Source: Prevotella sp. (GTDB taxonomy: Bacteria > Bacteroidota > Bacteroidia > Bacteroidales > Bacteroidaceae). From it: a DNA stretch of 34,886 bases. The position numbers were made by a program, and so were the translations under genes. Every line of letters begins with the position of its first letter. The stretch's first letter is position 1. The DNA lies in NCBI GenBank assembly GCA_017389705.1, contig JAFPEE010000207.1, positions 1-34,886 of the forward strand. Reading direction: 5' to 3'. The notes under the pieces are model-generated. The model was given only the letters and a program-made list of their open reading frames with translations. It was not told the DNA's origin and did not search any database. Below are positions 15,876-22,730 of the stretch, piece by piece.

Positions 15876-16937
15876 CTACAGTTCCGGATCGTATTGCCCA
15901 CCGTCTTTCCAGTCCAGCGACACGCTGACACCTACTGTCTCGTCTTCTGTCTTCACCACGCCTTCGTCGGTCACCCAACCCGAAAGTATCTTCAGCTGTC
16001 CAGCACGGAGCGGCTCTTTCAAGGTGAGGTCGGTCTTGGTTTTTGTACCGTCTTTCTTGGTAACGATGGCGGTGAACGACCATATGTCCTCATTGCCAGG
16101 CTCACCCAGGAAGTCTTCCGTCTCGATGACACTCCGCGTACCCTTGCTATATATATAATAAGGTTCGCGCGAAGGGAGGTTGACCGAACAGAAGCAAACC
16201 CTGTCATCGTCATTCGCTGTCACCAGCTGTGTCCTGACGATGGGGTCGCGACCTGCAAAGACGTAGGTGCTGTCGCAGATGTTAAACCGCGAGGCGAAGC
16301 CTGTGGTATACACCTTCATGCTGCTGATGTCGTGTCCGCGGGGGTCTACGACGAGGGCGGCGGCACAGTTAGCCATATACAGTCTGACCTTAAAGGTCTG
16401 GTCGACGCCTTCCTGCATCTTCATGGGCTGACGAGCCGTAAACAGGCCTGTGGTGTGCGAGTCGATGGTGTCGGCAGAAGAATTGTTGAGGCGGGCGCTG
16501 TGGCAGCGTTCATCATCCTCAAGGCCTGCCACCGCATTATCCACCACGTTGGCCACAGCCAGGTGCATATACTGGCGCATCGGCATGTAGAGCGTGTAGC
16601 TCTGCTGGCTGGCGTCCATGATGTGCTGGTCGTGCTGCAGTCGCAGCGAGTCACCTTCGGTATCGTAGAACGACAGGTCCACGTCGTGGGCAAAGTCGGT
16701 GAAGATGCCGCTGAGATGCTGACGCAGGGCGCGAGCCAGGCCGGCATCTTGCTGGTTTGGCAGCTGCGTATTAATCTCAATGGTGACGTTGGTCACCAGT
16801 CGCAGCTCGTAGTCCAGCTTGTAGTCGGTCTTCTTGCTCCCCAGCTCATCGTCAATCAACGAACAGGCTGACAACAATACCGTTGCCAGTATTGCTGTCA
16901 GCGTTCCGTTGATGATATCACGACACCTGTTGCTCAT
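15876..16937 (-). CDS. FimB/Mfa2-family-like fimbrial anchor lipoprotein
   Basis: The longest frame begins at a TTG at 16946; the ATG at 16937 (MSNRCRD) is preferred, giving 353 aa. A lipobox LLSAC is near residue 25. The mature part has YELRLVTNVTIEINTQL, then LSGIFTDFAHDVDLSFYDTEGDSLRLQHD, MRQYMHLAVANVVDN and the late strand GRDPIVRTQLV. This layout, strong 'lrlv.n' strand, aspartate-rich 'dvdLsfYd..gdsl' loop, then 'YmhlavaNv', is that of FimB/Mfa2 family anchors, which stay lipidated, are not Arg-processed, and fix the fibre to the outer membrane and limit its length. No LTR site is visible, consistent with this. It follows the main fimbrillin by 12 nt, as mfa2 follows mfa1. Confidence 0.65.
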   Translation of the reverse strand: MSNRCRDIINGTLTAILATVLLSACSLIDDELGSKKTDYKLDYELRLVTNVTIEINTQLPNQQDAGLARALRQHLSGIFTDFAHDVDLSFYDTEGDSLRLQHDQHIMDASQQSYTLYMPMRQYMHLAVANVVDNAVAGLEDDERCHSARLNNSSADTIDSHTTGLFTARQPMKMQEGVDQTFKVRLYMANCAAALVVDPRGHDISSMKVYTTGFASRFNICDSTYVFAGRDPIVRTQLVTANDDDRVCFCSVNLPSREPYYIYSKGTRSVIETEDFLGEPGNEDIWSFTAIVTKKDGTKTKTDLTLKEPLRAGQLKILSGWVTDEGVVKTEDETVGVSVSLDWKDGGQYDPEL

Positions 16938-16949
16938 TATAGTCAAGGA

Positions 16950-19238
16950 TTATTGACCTAAGATAACATCACTGAAGGTAATACCTGTTGACCAGTTCAT
17001 ATCAACCGACAGTCCCAGTGTCAGAGAGCTGTGGCGCAAGTCAGGAACAGTCAACAAAGCTTCATGCAGTGAATTCTCACCAAACCAGAAATTAGCGGTA
17101 GTCATAAAGTCCTGCATGAATACGCGAACGACTTGCTTGCTGGTACCATCAGCATTGTACGGAGGCAGCGGATGGTCGTTAGACTTCTGAGACAAGTTAC
17201 TCCAAGGAAGAGCAACGGGAGTTGTTGCAGAAGTATAATTAGCGGGATCCAGTTTACCAATCAGATAGAACGAATCGCCGTTGCGGATGAGGTTGTGCTT
17301 GCCATAGAAATCCTGACCGGTATTGTTCCTCAGCTCCAGAGCGACATAGACAACATCCTGAGCTACATCTCCTGCTTTGTAGTTATCAAACAACAGCGTG
17401 TAGTTAGGAGTTGATGCTGTGTTGACAGTTCCGGGAATTGCTTCTGCACCTTCAGGAATGGCCTTGTCGTAAACGTAACCCTGGCTGTTATCAGAGGTCT
17501 TGGGAGTGAAGTCCCAGCCGACTTTCTTATACTGGCCACCAATGACAAGACCTACCAACTGGAAGCTTGTAGCATTTACAGTAATCTCCTTATCAGGCTC
17601 GTCGCTGTCAGCGAGTGACGAATCCTTTGCTTTCTGGATGGCATGGTTGTTGTCCTTCAGCGTCAACGTCTTGTAACCAACGGTAGTCTTTAACAGTGCA
17701 GAACCATAATTGATGTTATTCCTCATGGCCACGCTTCGGGTTGTAGATACTACATGGCTATCTTTAACCCAATCTGTAGTCCAGCTGGCATCTGTCTTCC
17801 AGTTGTCTACACCATTAGGATAGGTCGGCTCCTTATGCTCTGTGCCTGATACACGCAGCGGACTATTGCCAAAATACAGTAGTTCGGCAGGATAGAAATA
17901 GCTGTCTACCGTGAAACCACCAGCGCCACCAACAGAAGCAGTGCTGTAGTCGGTTACATATTCAAACGTTTTTGTTTCACTTTTCCAATCATAATGAGCA
18001 GCTCCAGAAGGCACAGAGTATGCCATTGGGAATTTTGTAAGGTCTTCTGATTCTATGCTACTGACAGTGGGATGGGTTGCTGTTGGCCATGCCGTATCGG
18101 CATTAAAGGCAGTCATCATCGCGTTAACGGCCTTAAAAGTAACATCCGACACAGCTCCACCTTTATTATCTCCAGAAACAGGAACAGTACCATCAAAATA
18201 GGTGTTAATCTCATTATGGATTAATTCTGCCATCTTTTTGGCCACTGCCTCACCCTTGCTAAACGGGGTGGCGCATTTTACGCTGTTGATGACAGACCAC
18301 GCATCCTGAATCGTGTGTAAGATGGCAGTACCATAACCTGCTCGCAATTCACCTGTTGATTGCTGAATAGTGGTCAATGCATTATACACATCAGCCAGTT
18401 TTTTCTCCAGGGGATAAAGTTCATGGGTTGTCTCTACTGGACTGGTATTGTTATTATTGGCATAATCATACCAATTGACGACGGCAGGATAATCAGTCGT
18501 AGCTACATCAACACCATAGGTTCCTGCTGACAGAGCTACATGGTCGCCATTGGCAATCTTGGTATTGATGATACAGGTCAGCACACCTCCAAGCAGTTTC
18601 TTAATCTCTTCATACTTTGTCTTGTTTGCAGCAGTCATGCGCTTGCCCAACTCAAAGTTGGCCGCAGAGATGTCTTTGCCGGCATCGTCGCCTGTACCAC
18701 CAGCCAGGGTATAAGCATCAAGGTGTCCGTAGAGATCATAAGCAGAATATCCCTTTGTGGCCTCAGCCGAAGATGCAGTACCCTCAGGGGCCTTTCCGTA
18801 GAAAAGCATCGTATTTGTATTGATGGGCAAACTCATCTCCAATACACGATGGGAATTGGTATTACTAATAGTAGCGCTTGCAACAGGACTACCCAAGTCA
18901 ATGTACTTGTCAGCAGTCGTTGCTGCAGGCAGATGCTTACCATCACCTGTGGGGTCACCTGTTAGTTTATAAGTAAAAAGAGCCGCATTGGTAATACCAC
19001 GGAATGTTTCCGAAGTGGTAGCCTGAGTAGCAGAAGAAGACTGGCGGGTAGTAGCCTGATTACCCGTTGACACGCTAAACACAAACTTGGTCAGCACCTC
19101 GTTGGTTACGGGGTTGAAGTTCGGATTCTGCTCTTCAGTCGATGCTGTGGAGTCTTCACTCGACGAGCACGCTGTGAACATCGTTGCGCCTGTAAGTGCT
19201 ATCGCACTCAGAAAGGCATAATTAAATAATTTCTTCAT
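16950..19238 (-). CDS. Major fimbrillin lipoprotein, Mfa1/FimA-like (762 aa)
   Basis: The signal peptide ends in lipobox TMFTAC (Cys24) followed by SSSEDS. A likely Arg-specific processing site is at TTR 63-65. Beyond it are SETFRGITNAALFTYKL (the conserved 'F.Gi....l' strand of Mfa1), LPINTNTMLFYGKAPEG, a long alpha/loop insert, GFTVDSYFYPAELLYFGNSPLRVS and a closing strand WSTGITFSDVILGQ. This C-terminal strand pattern fits donor-strand exchange in type V pili (family knowledge). Length exceeds P. gingivalis Mfa1 (about 560 aa), largely through the insert at about 180-400. It is second in the operon, 13 bp after the DUF3575 gene, the usual place for the shaft subunit. A strong ATG start is present. 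Confidence 0.78.
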   Translation of the reverse strand: MKKLFNYAFLSAIALTGATMFTACSSSEDSTASTEEQNPNFNPVTNEVLTKFVFSVSTGNQATTRQSSSATQATTSETFRGITNAALFTYKLTGDPTGDGKHLPAATTADKYIDLGSPVASATISNTNSHRVLEMSLPINTNTMLFYGKAPEGTASSAEATKGYSAYDLYGHLDAYTLAGGTGDDAGKDISAANFELGKRMTAANKTKYEEIKKLLGGVLTCIINTKIANGDHVALSAGTYGVDVATTDYPAVVNWYDYANNNNTSPVETTHELYPLEKKLADVYNALTTIQQSTGELRAGYGTAILHTIQDAWSVINSVKCATPFSKGEAVAKKMAELIHNEINTYFDGTVPVSGDNKGGAVSDVTFKAVNAMMTAFNADTAWPTATHPTVSSIESEDLTKFPMAYSVPSGAAHYDWKSETKTFEYVTDYSTASVGGAGGFTVDSYFYPAELLYFGNSPLRVSGTEHKEPTYPNGVDNWKTDASWTTDWVKDSHVVSTTRSVAMRNNINYGSALLKTTVGYKTLTLKDNNHAIQKAKDSSLADSDEPDKEITVNATSFQLVGLVIGGQYKKVGWDFTPKTSDNSQGYVYDKAIPEGAEAIPGTVNTASTPNYTLLFDNYKAGDVAQDVVYVALELRNNTGQDFYGKHNLIRNGDSFYLIGKLDPANYTSATTPVALPWSNLSQKSNDHPLPPYNADGTSKQVVRVFMQDFMTTANFWFGENSLHEALLTVPDLRHSSLTLGLSVDMNWSTGITFSDVILGQ

Positions 19239-19251
19239 ACTAAAAACTTTT

Positions 19252-19911
19252 TTATTGATTAAAATGATTTGTATTCTCTATTGCCGTTATTCCATAGCGG
19301 CGCTTTTCTTTAGACTTCAGGGGGATGTGGTAGACGATGTTCAGACCCAGCTGTGGCAGGGCAAAGACACTCTTGCCGTCGCCGATGGGGTCCCAGTCGT
19401 CTTCCTGCTTGTTGATGACGAAGCGGTCGTACCAGGCATAGCCTATTGCCACACCTGCCAGCGCCTCGAGTGTCCAGCGGCGCCCCAGATGCCACGAGTA
19501 GCCATAGAAGACGCCCACACCTACGAGGTCGCCTTGACGGCGTTCGTCCTTCACGCCTTTGTAAATCACCATGTCGGTATAGCCGGCATTGAAGTGGCTG
19601 TACATGGCGTTGATGCCGAAGAAATGCCTTGTCTGCAGCGTGTCGGCCCAGTAGCGCACCTCTGGCGCCAGCATCAAGTGTCGCCACTTCTTCTGCGTCA
19701 AGTTACCTCTGGGCCAGTGGCGGAAGCCGGTGGTCAGGCCCATCGTCCAATGGGGCGACAGACCGATGTCCAGCCTGATGTTGGGCGTCAGCGTGGCGTC
19801 GTAAACCAGGTTGTTGCTGATGGTCAGCTCCTGGGCCGAAACATGGCTGGCCACCACTAGCAGCAGTAGCATTAACAGACAGTTTCTTATTTTCCTCATT
19901 ACACTCTTCAT
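19252..19911 (-). CDS. DUF3575 family outer-membrane protein, first gene of fimbrial operon
   Basis: The protein is 219 aa with a signal peptide (hydrophobic 9-25, cleavage near SHVSAQ). The mature chain has alternating amphipathic strands: LTISNNLVYDATLTPNIRLDIGL, WTMGLTTGFRHWPR, RHLMLAPEVRYWADTL, HFFGINAMYSHFNAGY, and WTLEALAGVAIGYAWYDRF. The 'k.NlLYdat.tpN...E.gl' opening and 'pE.RyW......HFfG.h..y...n.g' core are characteristic of DUF3575, which is commonly encoded at the head of Bacteroidales fimbrial loci and probably forms a small outer-membrane beta-barrel. Its function is unproven. The start at 19911 lies about 35 bp downstream of a good promoter; ATG at 19899 (MRKIRN) is an alternative. 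Confidence 0.82.
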   Translation of the reverse strand: MKSVMRKIRNCLLMLLLLVVASHVSAQELTISNNLVYDATLTPNIRLDIGLSPHWTMGLTTGFRHWPRGNLTQKKWRHLMLAPEVRYWADTLQTRHFFGINAMYSHFNAGYTDMVIYKGVKDERRQGDLVGVGVFYGYSWHLGRRWTLEALAGVAIGYAWYDRFVINKQEDDWDPIGDGKSVFALPQLGLNIVYHIPLKSKEKRRYGITAIENTNHFNQ

Positions 19912-19947
19912 ACGTATGCGCGCGTGTTGTATTAAAGTTTAACCTTG

Positions 19948-19984
19948 CAAAAATACAAATTTTCACATAAAAGTGTATGCAAAA
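19948..19984 (-). promoter_or_regulatory. Promoter of the fimbrial operon
   Basis: On the minus strand TATTTTTG (19955-19948) is an exact Bacteroidota -7 box (TAnnTTTG). The nearest TTTG (19983-19980) leaves a 24-bp spacer, longer than the usual 19-21. Transcription would start near 19942, leaving a leader of about 30 nt before the DUF3575 start. Confidence 0.6.
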
Positions 19985-19989
19985 GCCGT

Positions 19990-20000
19990 CCCCCCCCCCC
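19990..20000. repeat. Homopolymeric tract of 11 C (G on the coding strand) upstream of the fimbrial promoter
   Basis: Eleven consecutive C, about 35-45 bp upstream of the -7 box and just upstream of the -33 position. Tracts of this length are prone to slipped-strand change, so this is a candidate phase-variation switch for the fimbrial operon. The effect is inferred. Confidence 0.6.
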
Positions 20001-20222
20001 TGAAAATTAACACTTTTTTACCGATTTAACACTCTTACCTGTTCAATCTGTAGAATTTTCAGCACAAAAAGGAAGCAATTTTAGCATGACATTTCGGCTT
20101 CACGGCATGATTGTATTTTGACACTTTCGGAGGCGTTTTGGGCTCTTATTTACACGATGCCGAAGAGTTAAACAATGCTAAAAATCGGGGCTCTATAGGT
20201 TACAACTTTGCGAAAAATGTCG

Positions 20223-20230
20223 TACCTTTG
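20223..20230 (+). promoter_or_regulatory. -7 box of the efflux operon promoter
   Basis: TACCTTTG followed by C matches TAnnTTTG. No TTTG at the ideal distance is visible. Transcription from here would carry a leader of about 80 nt ahead of the tolC-like gene at 20318. Confidence 0.55.
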
Positions 20231-20238
20231 CACCCGTC

Positions 20239-20281
20239 AAAAGGCGAGGACCAAGTAGCAACGCGCCTTTTTTGTGTTGCT
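20239..20281 (+). promoter_or_regulatory. Leader with two overlapping hairpins, possible attenuator
   Basis: AAAAGGCG (20239-20246) pairs perfectly with CGCCTTTT (20264-20271), which is followed by TT and so looks like an intrinsic terminator. AGCAAC (20257-20262), inside that loop, pairs with GTTGCT (20276-20281), and wobble pairs can extend this stem. The second stem overlaps the first, so the two cannot form in simple nested fashion. It may tune read-through into the efflux operon; no test is possible from sequence alone. Confidence 0.35.
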
Positions 20282-20317
20282 GCCGATAAAAAATAGCCCC
20301 TATTTTAATGATTATGT

Positions 20318-21619
20318 ATGAAGATTAGAAGCGTACTGCTTCTGATGGCCGTAGTTGGCGTGATGCCAATGTGGGGCCAGAAGCGCGCGATGACAGTCAA
20401 GGAACTGTTTGAATTAGTAGAAACGGGTAGCAAGACTCTTCAGGAAACGAAGACCAGTGTAGATTTTGCTCAGAAAGGTGTAGAGGCGGCTCGTGCTCAG
20501 CGACTGCCCGATGTGAAAGCCTCGTTGTCGGCATCGTATAACGGCAACGTGGTGGTGATGGATCGTGACTTTACGAATGCCCAGGGCTTCTCATCGCCCC
20601 ACTTCGGCAACTCGTTTGCGCTGGAGGCGCAACAGGTGGTCTATACCGGTGGTGCGGTGAATGCAGGCATACGTGTGGCTGAGTTGCAGCGCGATATGGC
20701 TCAGAACGTTCAACGTTCAACGTTCAATGCTCAACGTTTTCTGGCCTTGGGCCAGTACCTGGACTTGTTTAAGATTCAGAACCGTATGCAGGTGTACGAG
20801 CAGAATATCGCCCTGACCCGCTGTCTCATAGACGATATACATGCCAAACAGGAGCAGGGCATGGCGCTGAAGAATGATGTTACACGCTATGAGCTGCAGA
20901 TGGAAACACTCAAACTGGGACTGCGAAAATTGCAAGACCAGCAGATTATTCTGAACCATCAGCTTTGCAATACCTTAGGCCTCAGCGAGGTCAATATCAT
21001 GCCAGATTCAACGATTGTCAGTCAGGCTTTTGCCCATGATGGTCAGCAGTACTGGCAGCAGGCCGCTCTCACTTCGTCGCCACAGATGGAGCAGTCGGAA
21101 CTATCGACTAAGATGGCTGAGCAACAGCTGAAGCTGGCCAAGAGCGAGCTGCTGCCAAAGGTGGCAGTGGTGGCTGCCGACAACTTCTCAGGTCCGTTTA
21201 CCTACGACATTCCCCCCATCGACAAGAACATTAATTATTGGTATGTGGGTGTAGGCATACGCTATAACCTCAGTTCGCTGTTCAAGCAGAACAAGAAGGT
21301 GCGTCAGGCTAAGACAGGCGTGCTGCGCAGTCAGCAACAGCAGAAGGTGGTGGCCGAGAGCTTGGACAATCAGGTACAGCAGGCCTGGACACTCTGGCAG
21401 CAGACCTACGCTGATCTGGACACGCAGAAGAAGAGCGTGCAACTGGCCCGACAGAACTACGAGGTGGTGAACGAACGCTACCTGAACCAGTTGGCGCTGA
21501 TTACCGACATGCTGGATGCTTCGAACATCCGACTGAACGCCGAATTGCAGGAGGTAGACGCCCGCATCAACATCGTCTACGCATATTACAAACTTAAATA
21601 TATCGCAGGAACGATTTAA
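20318..21619 (+). CDS. TolC-family outer-membrane efflux protein
   Basis: The protein is 433 aa with a signal peptide cleaved near MWG|QKR (residue 20). It opens with MTVKELFELVETGSKTLQETKTSVDFAQKGVEAARAQRLPDVKASLSASYNG, the conserved first helix and 'ArAq.LP.i..s.s.sy' strand of OEP proteins. Two long coiled-coil halves alternate with beta strands, and it ends 'ARINIVYAYYKLKYIAGTI'. Length is normal for a TolC family trimeric channel. It is first of a three-gene operon with an EmrA-type adaptor and inner-membrane pump, so it forms the outer-membrane exit duct. An in-frame heptamer array (20708-20735) encodes VQRSTFNAQR within helix H3/H4 territory without breaking the gene. Substrate unknown; a hydrophobic drug, bile or lipid exporter is likely from EmrAB homology. 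Confidence 0.88.
   Translation: MKIRSVLLLMAVVGVMPMWGQKRAMTVKELFELVETGSKTLQETKTSVDFAQKGVEAARAQRLPDVKASLSASYNGNVVVMDRDFTNAQGFSSPHFGNSFALEAQQVVYTGGAVNAGIRVAELQRDMAQNVQRSTFNAQRFLALGQYLDLFKIQNRMQVYEQNIALTRCLIDDIHAKQEQGMALKNDVTRYELQMETLKLGLRKLQDQQIILNHQLCNTLGLSEVNIMPDSTIVSQAFAHDGQQYWQQAALTSSPQMEQSELSTKMAEQQLKLAKSELLPKVAVVAADNFSGPFTYDIPPIDKNINYWYVGVGIRYNLSSLFKQNKKVRQAKTGVLRSQQQQKVVAESLDNQVQQAWTLWQQTYADLDTQKKSVQLARQNYEVVNERYLNQLALITDMLDASNIRLNAELQEVDARINIVYAYYKLKYIAGTI
20708..20735 (+). repeat. Heptamer array inside the tolC-like gene
   Basis: GTTCAAC, GTTCAAC, GTTCAAT, GCTCAAC: four consecutive heptamers within the coding frame, reading about NVQRSTFNAQR. Confidence 0.8.
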
Positions 21620-21630
21620 TTTTTTCGACC

Positions 21631-21657
21631 ACGAATTTCACGAATTAAACGAATTAT
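21631..21657 (+). repeat. Nonamer repeat at the tolC/emrA junction
   Basis: ACGAATTTC, ACGAATTAA, ACGAATTAT: three 9-bp units fill most of the 36-bp spacer. The last two bases of the third unit are the AT of the downstream ATG. Confidence 0.7.
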
Positions 21658-22693
21658 GAAGAATCAGAAACATATCAAGAGAACATATAACGTCGTTATT
21701 ATCGCAGTAGTTTTGCTGGCACTGGGCTATGTGTGCAGCCGTTTTCTGCACCTTGGCAGCAAGGAGTGGACAGACGATGCACAGGTGCAGCGTCACATCA
21801 CACCGCTGAATGCCCGTGTGGGTGGATTTATCAAGGAAATACGTTTTGAGGATTTCCAGCACGTGAAGAAAGGCGACACGCTGGTGATTATCGAGGATGC
21901 TGAATATCAGTTGCAGCTGGCTCAGGCCGAGGCTCAGCTGAAAGGCCAGCGCTCAGGCTCGTCAGTCGTATCGGCAGGCATGAACACTACCGCCAGTAAT
22001 GTTCGTGTAGCATCAGCCGGTATCGACGAGGCTCGTGTCAACATGGAGAATGCCAAGGCCGACTACGAGCGCTTTGCAGCCCTGCTGGAGAAGGACGCCG
22101 TAACGCGTCAGCAGTATGATAACGCCCGTGCCCGATACGAGGCTGCCAAGGCCCGCTATGAGCAGGCAAACAACCAGAAACAGAGTACTGCCCTCGTGCA
22201 GAACGAACAGGCTCAGCGACTCTCGCAGACGCATGCCAGCACCAGTGTAGCCGAGGCTGCCGTGAATTTAGCTCGCCTGAACCTGAGCTATACGGTTATC
22301 GTGGCTACCTGCGACGGTGTGATGTCAAAGAAGGATATCCACGAAGGTCAGCTGGTTCAGCCAGGACAGTTGTTGGCTCGCATCGTAGACGACAATCAGG
22401 TGTGGGTAGTGGCCAACTATCGCGAGACACAGATGAAGCACATTGCCGTAGGCAACAAGGTGGAGTTCGAGGCTGATGCTATCCCAGGTGTTGTGTTCCA
22501 GGGCGAGGTGGAGTCGATAGCCGCTGGTACCGGCAGCGCCTTCTCGCATATCCCTGTGGACAATGCTACTGGCAACTTCGTGAAGGTAGAGCAGCGTGTG
22601 CCCGTGCGCATCCGTCTGACTGAGGGTAACAATGCCGAAGACGTGAAGAAACTCCTCGCCGGCCTGAACGTAGAGTGTGAGGTAAACTATTAA
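21656..22693 (+). CDS. HlyD/EmrA-family periplasmic adaptor
   Basis: The protein is 345 aa with one N-terminal membrane segment at about 11-30. TDDAQVQRHITPLNARVGGFIKEI (about 39-62) and DFQHVKKGDTLVIIED form the first half of the lipoyl domain. A coiled-coil hairpin rich in Ala/Gln/Glu/Arg covers about 85-200. The second lipoyl half is DGVMSKKDIHEGQLVQPGQLLARIVD, followed by the beta-barrel motif GTGSAFSHIPVDNATGNFVKVEQRVPVRI, which is diagnostic of the EmrA subfamily. It bridges the inner-membrane pump encoded next and the TolC-type channel encoded before. The ATG at 21656 is created partly by a nonamer repeat. No anomalies. Confidence 0.9.
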   Translation: MKNQKHIKRTYNVVIIAVVLLALGYVCSRFLHLGSKEWTDDAQVQRHITPLNARVGGFIKEIRFEDFQHVKKGDTLVIIEDAEYQLQLAQAEAQLKGQRSGSSVVSAGMNTTASNVRVASAGIDEARVNMENAKADYERFAALLEKDAVTRQQYDNARARYEAAKARYEQANNQKQSTALVQNEQAQRLSQTHASTSVAEAAVNLARLNLSYTVIVATCDGVMSKKDIHEGQLVQPGQLLARIVDDNQVWVVANYRETQMKHIAVGNKVEFEADAIPGVVFQGEVESIAAGTGSAFSHIPVDNATGNFVKVEQRVPVRIRLTEGNNAEDVKKLLAGLNVECEVNY

Positions 22694-22728
22694 CTCTAAA
22701 CTCTAAACTTTAAACTCTAAACTTTAAA
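22694..22728 (+). repeat. Five heptamers forming the adaptor/pump gene spacer
   Basis: CTCTAAA, CTCTAAA, CTTTAAA, CTCTAAA, CTTTAAA begin at the base after the TAA stop and end 2 nt before the next ATG. The 37-bp spacer is repeat plus GT and nothing else. Confidence 0.9.
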
Positions 22729-22730
22729 GT

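Noticed and set aside
15894..16871. 325-codon plus-strand frame opposite the FimB/Mfa2-like gene
   Set aside because: Antisense shadow; the lipoprotein on the minus strand has a clear signal and operon context.
20111..20296. 61-codon plus-strand frame before the tolC-like gene
   Set aside because: It runs through the -7 box and hairpins of the efflux leader; coding use is unlikely.
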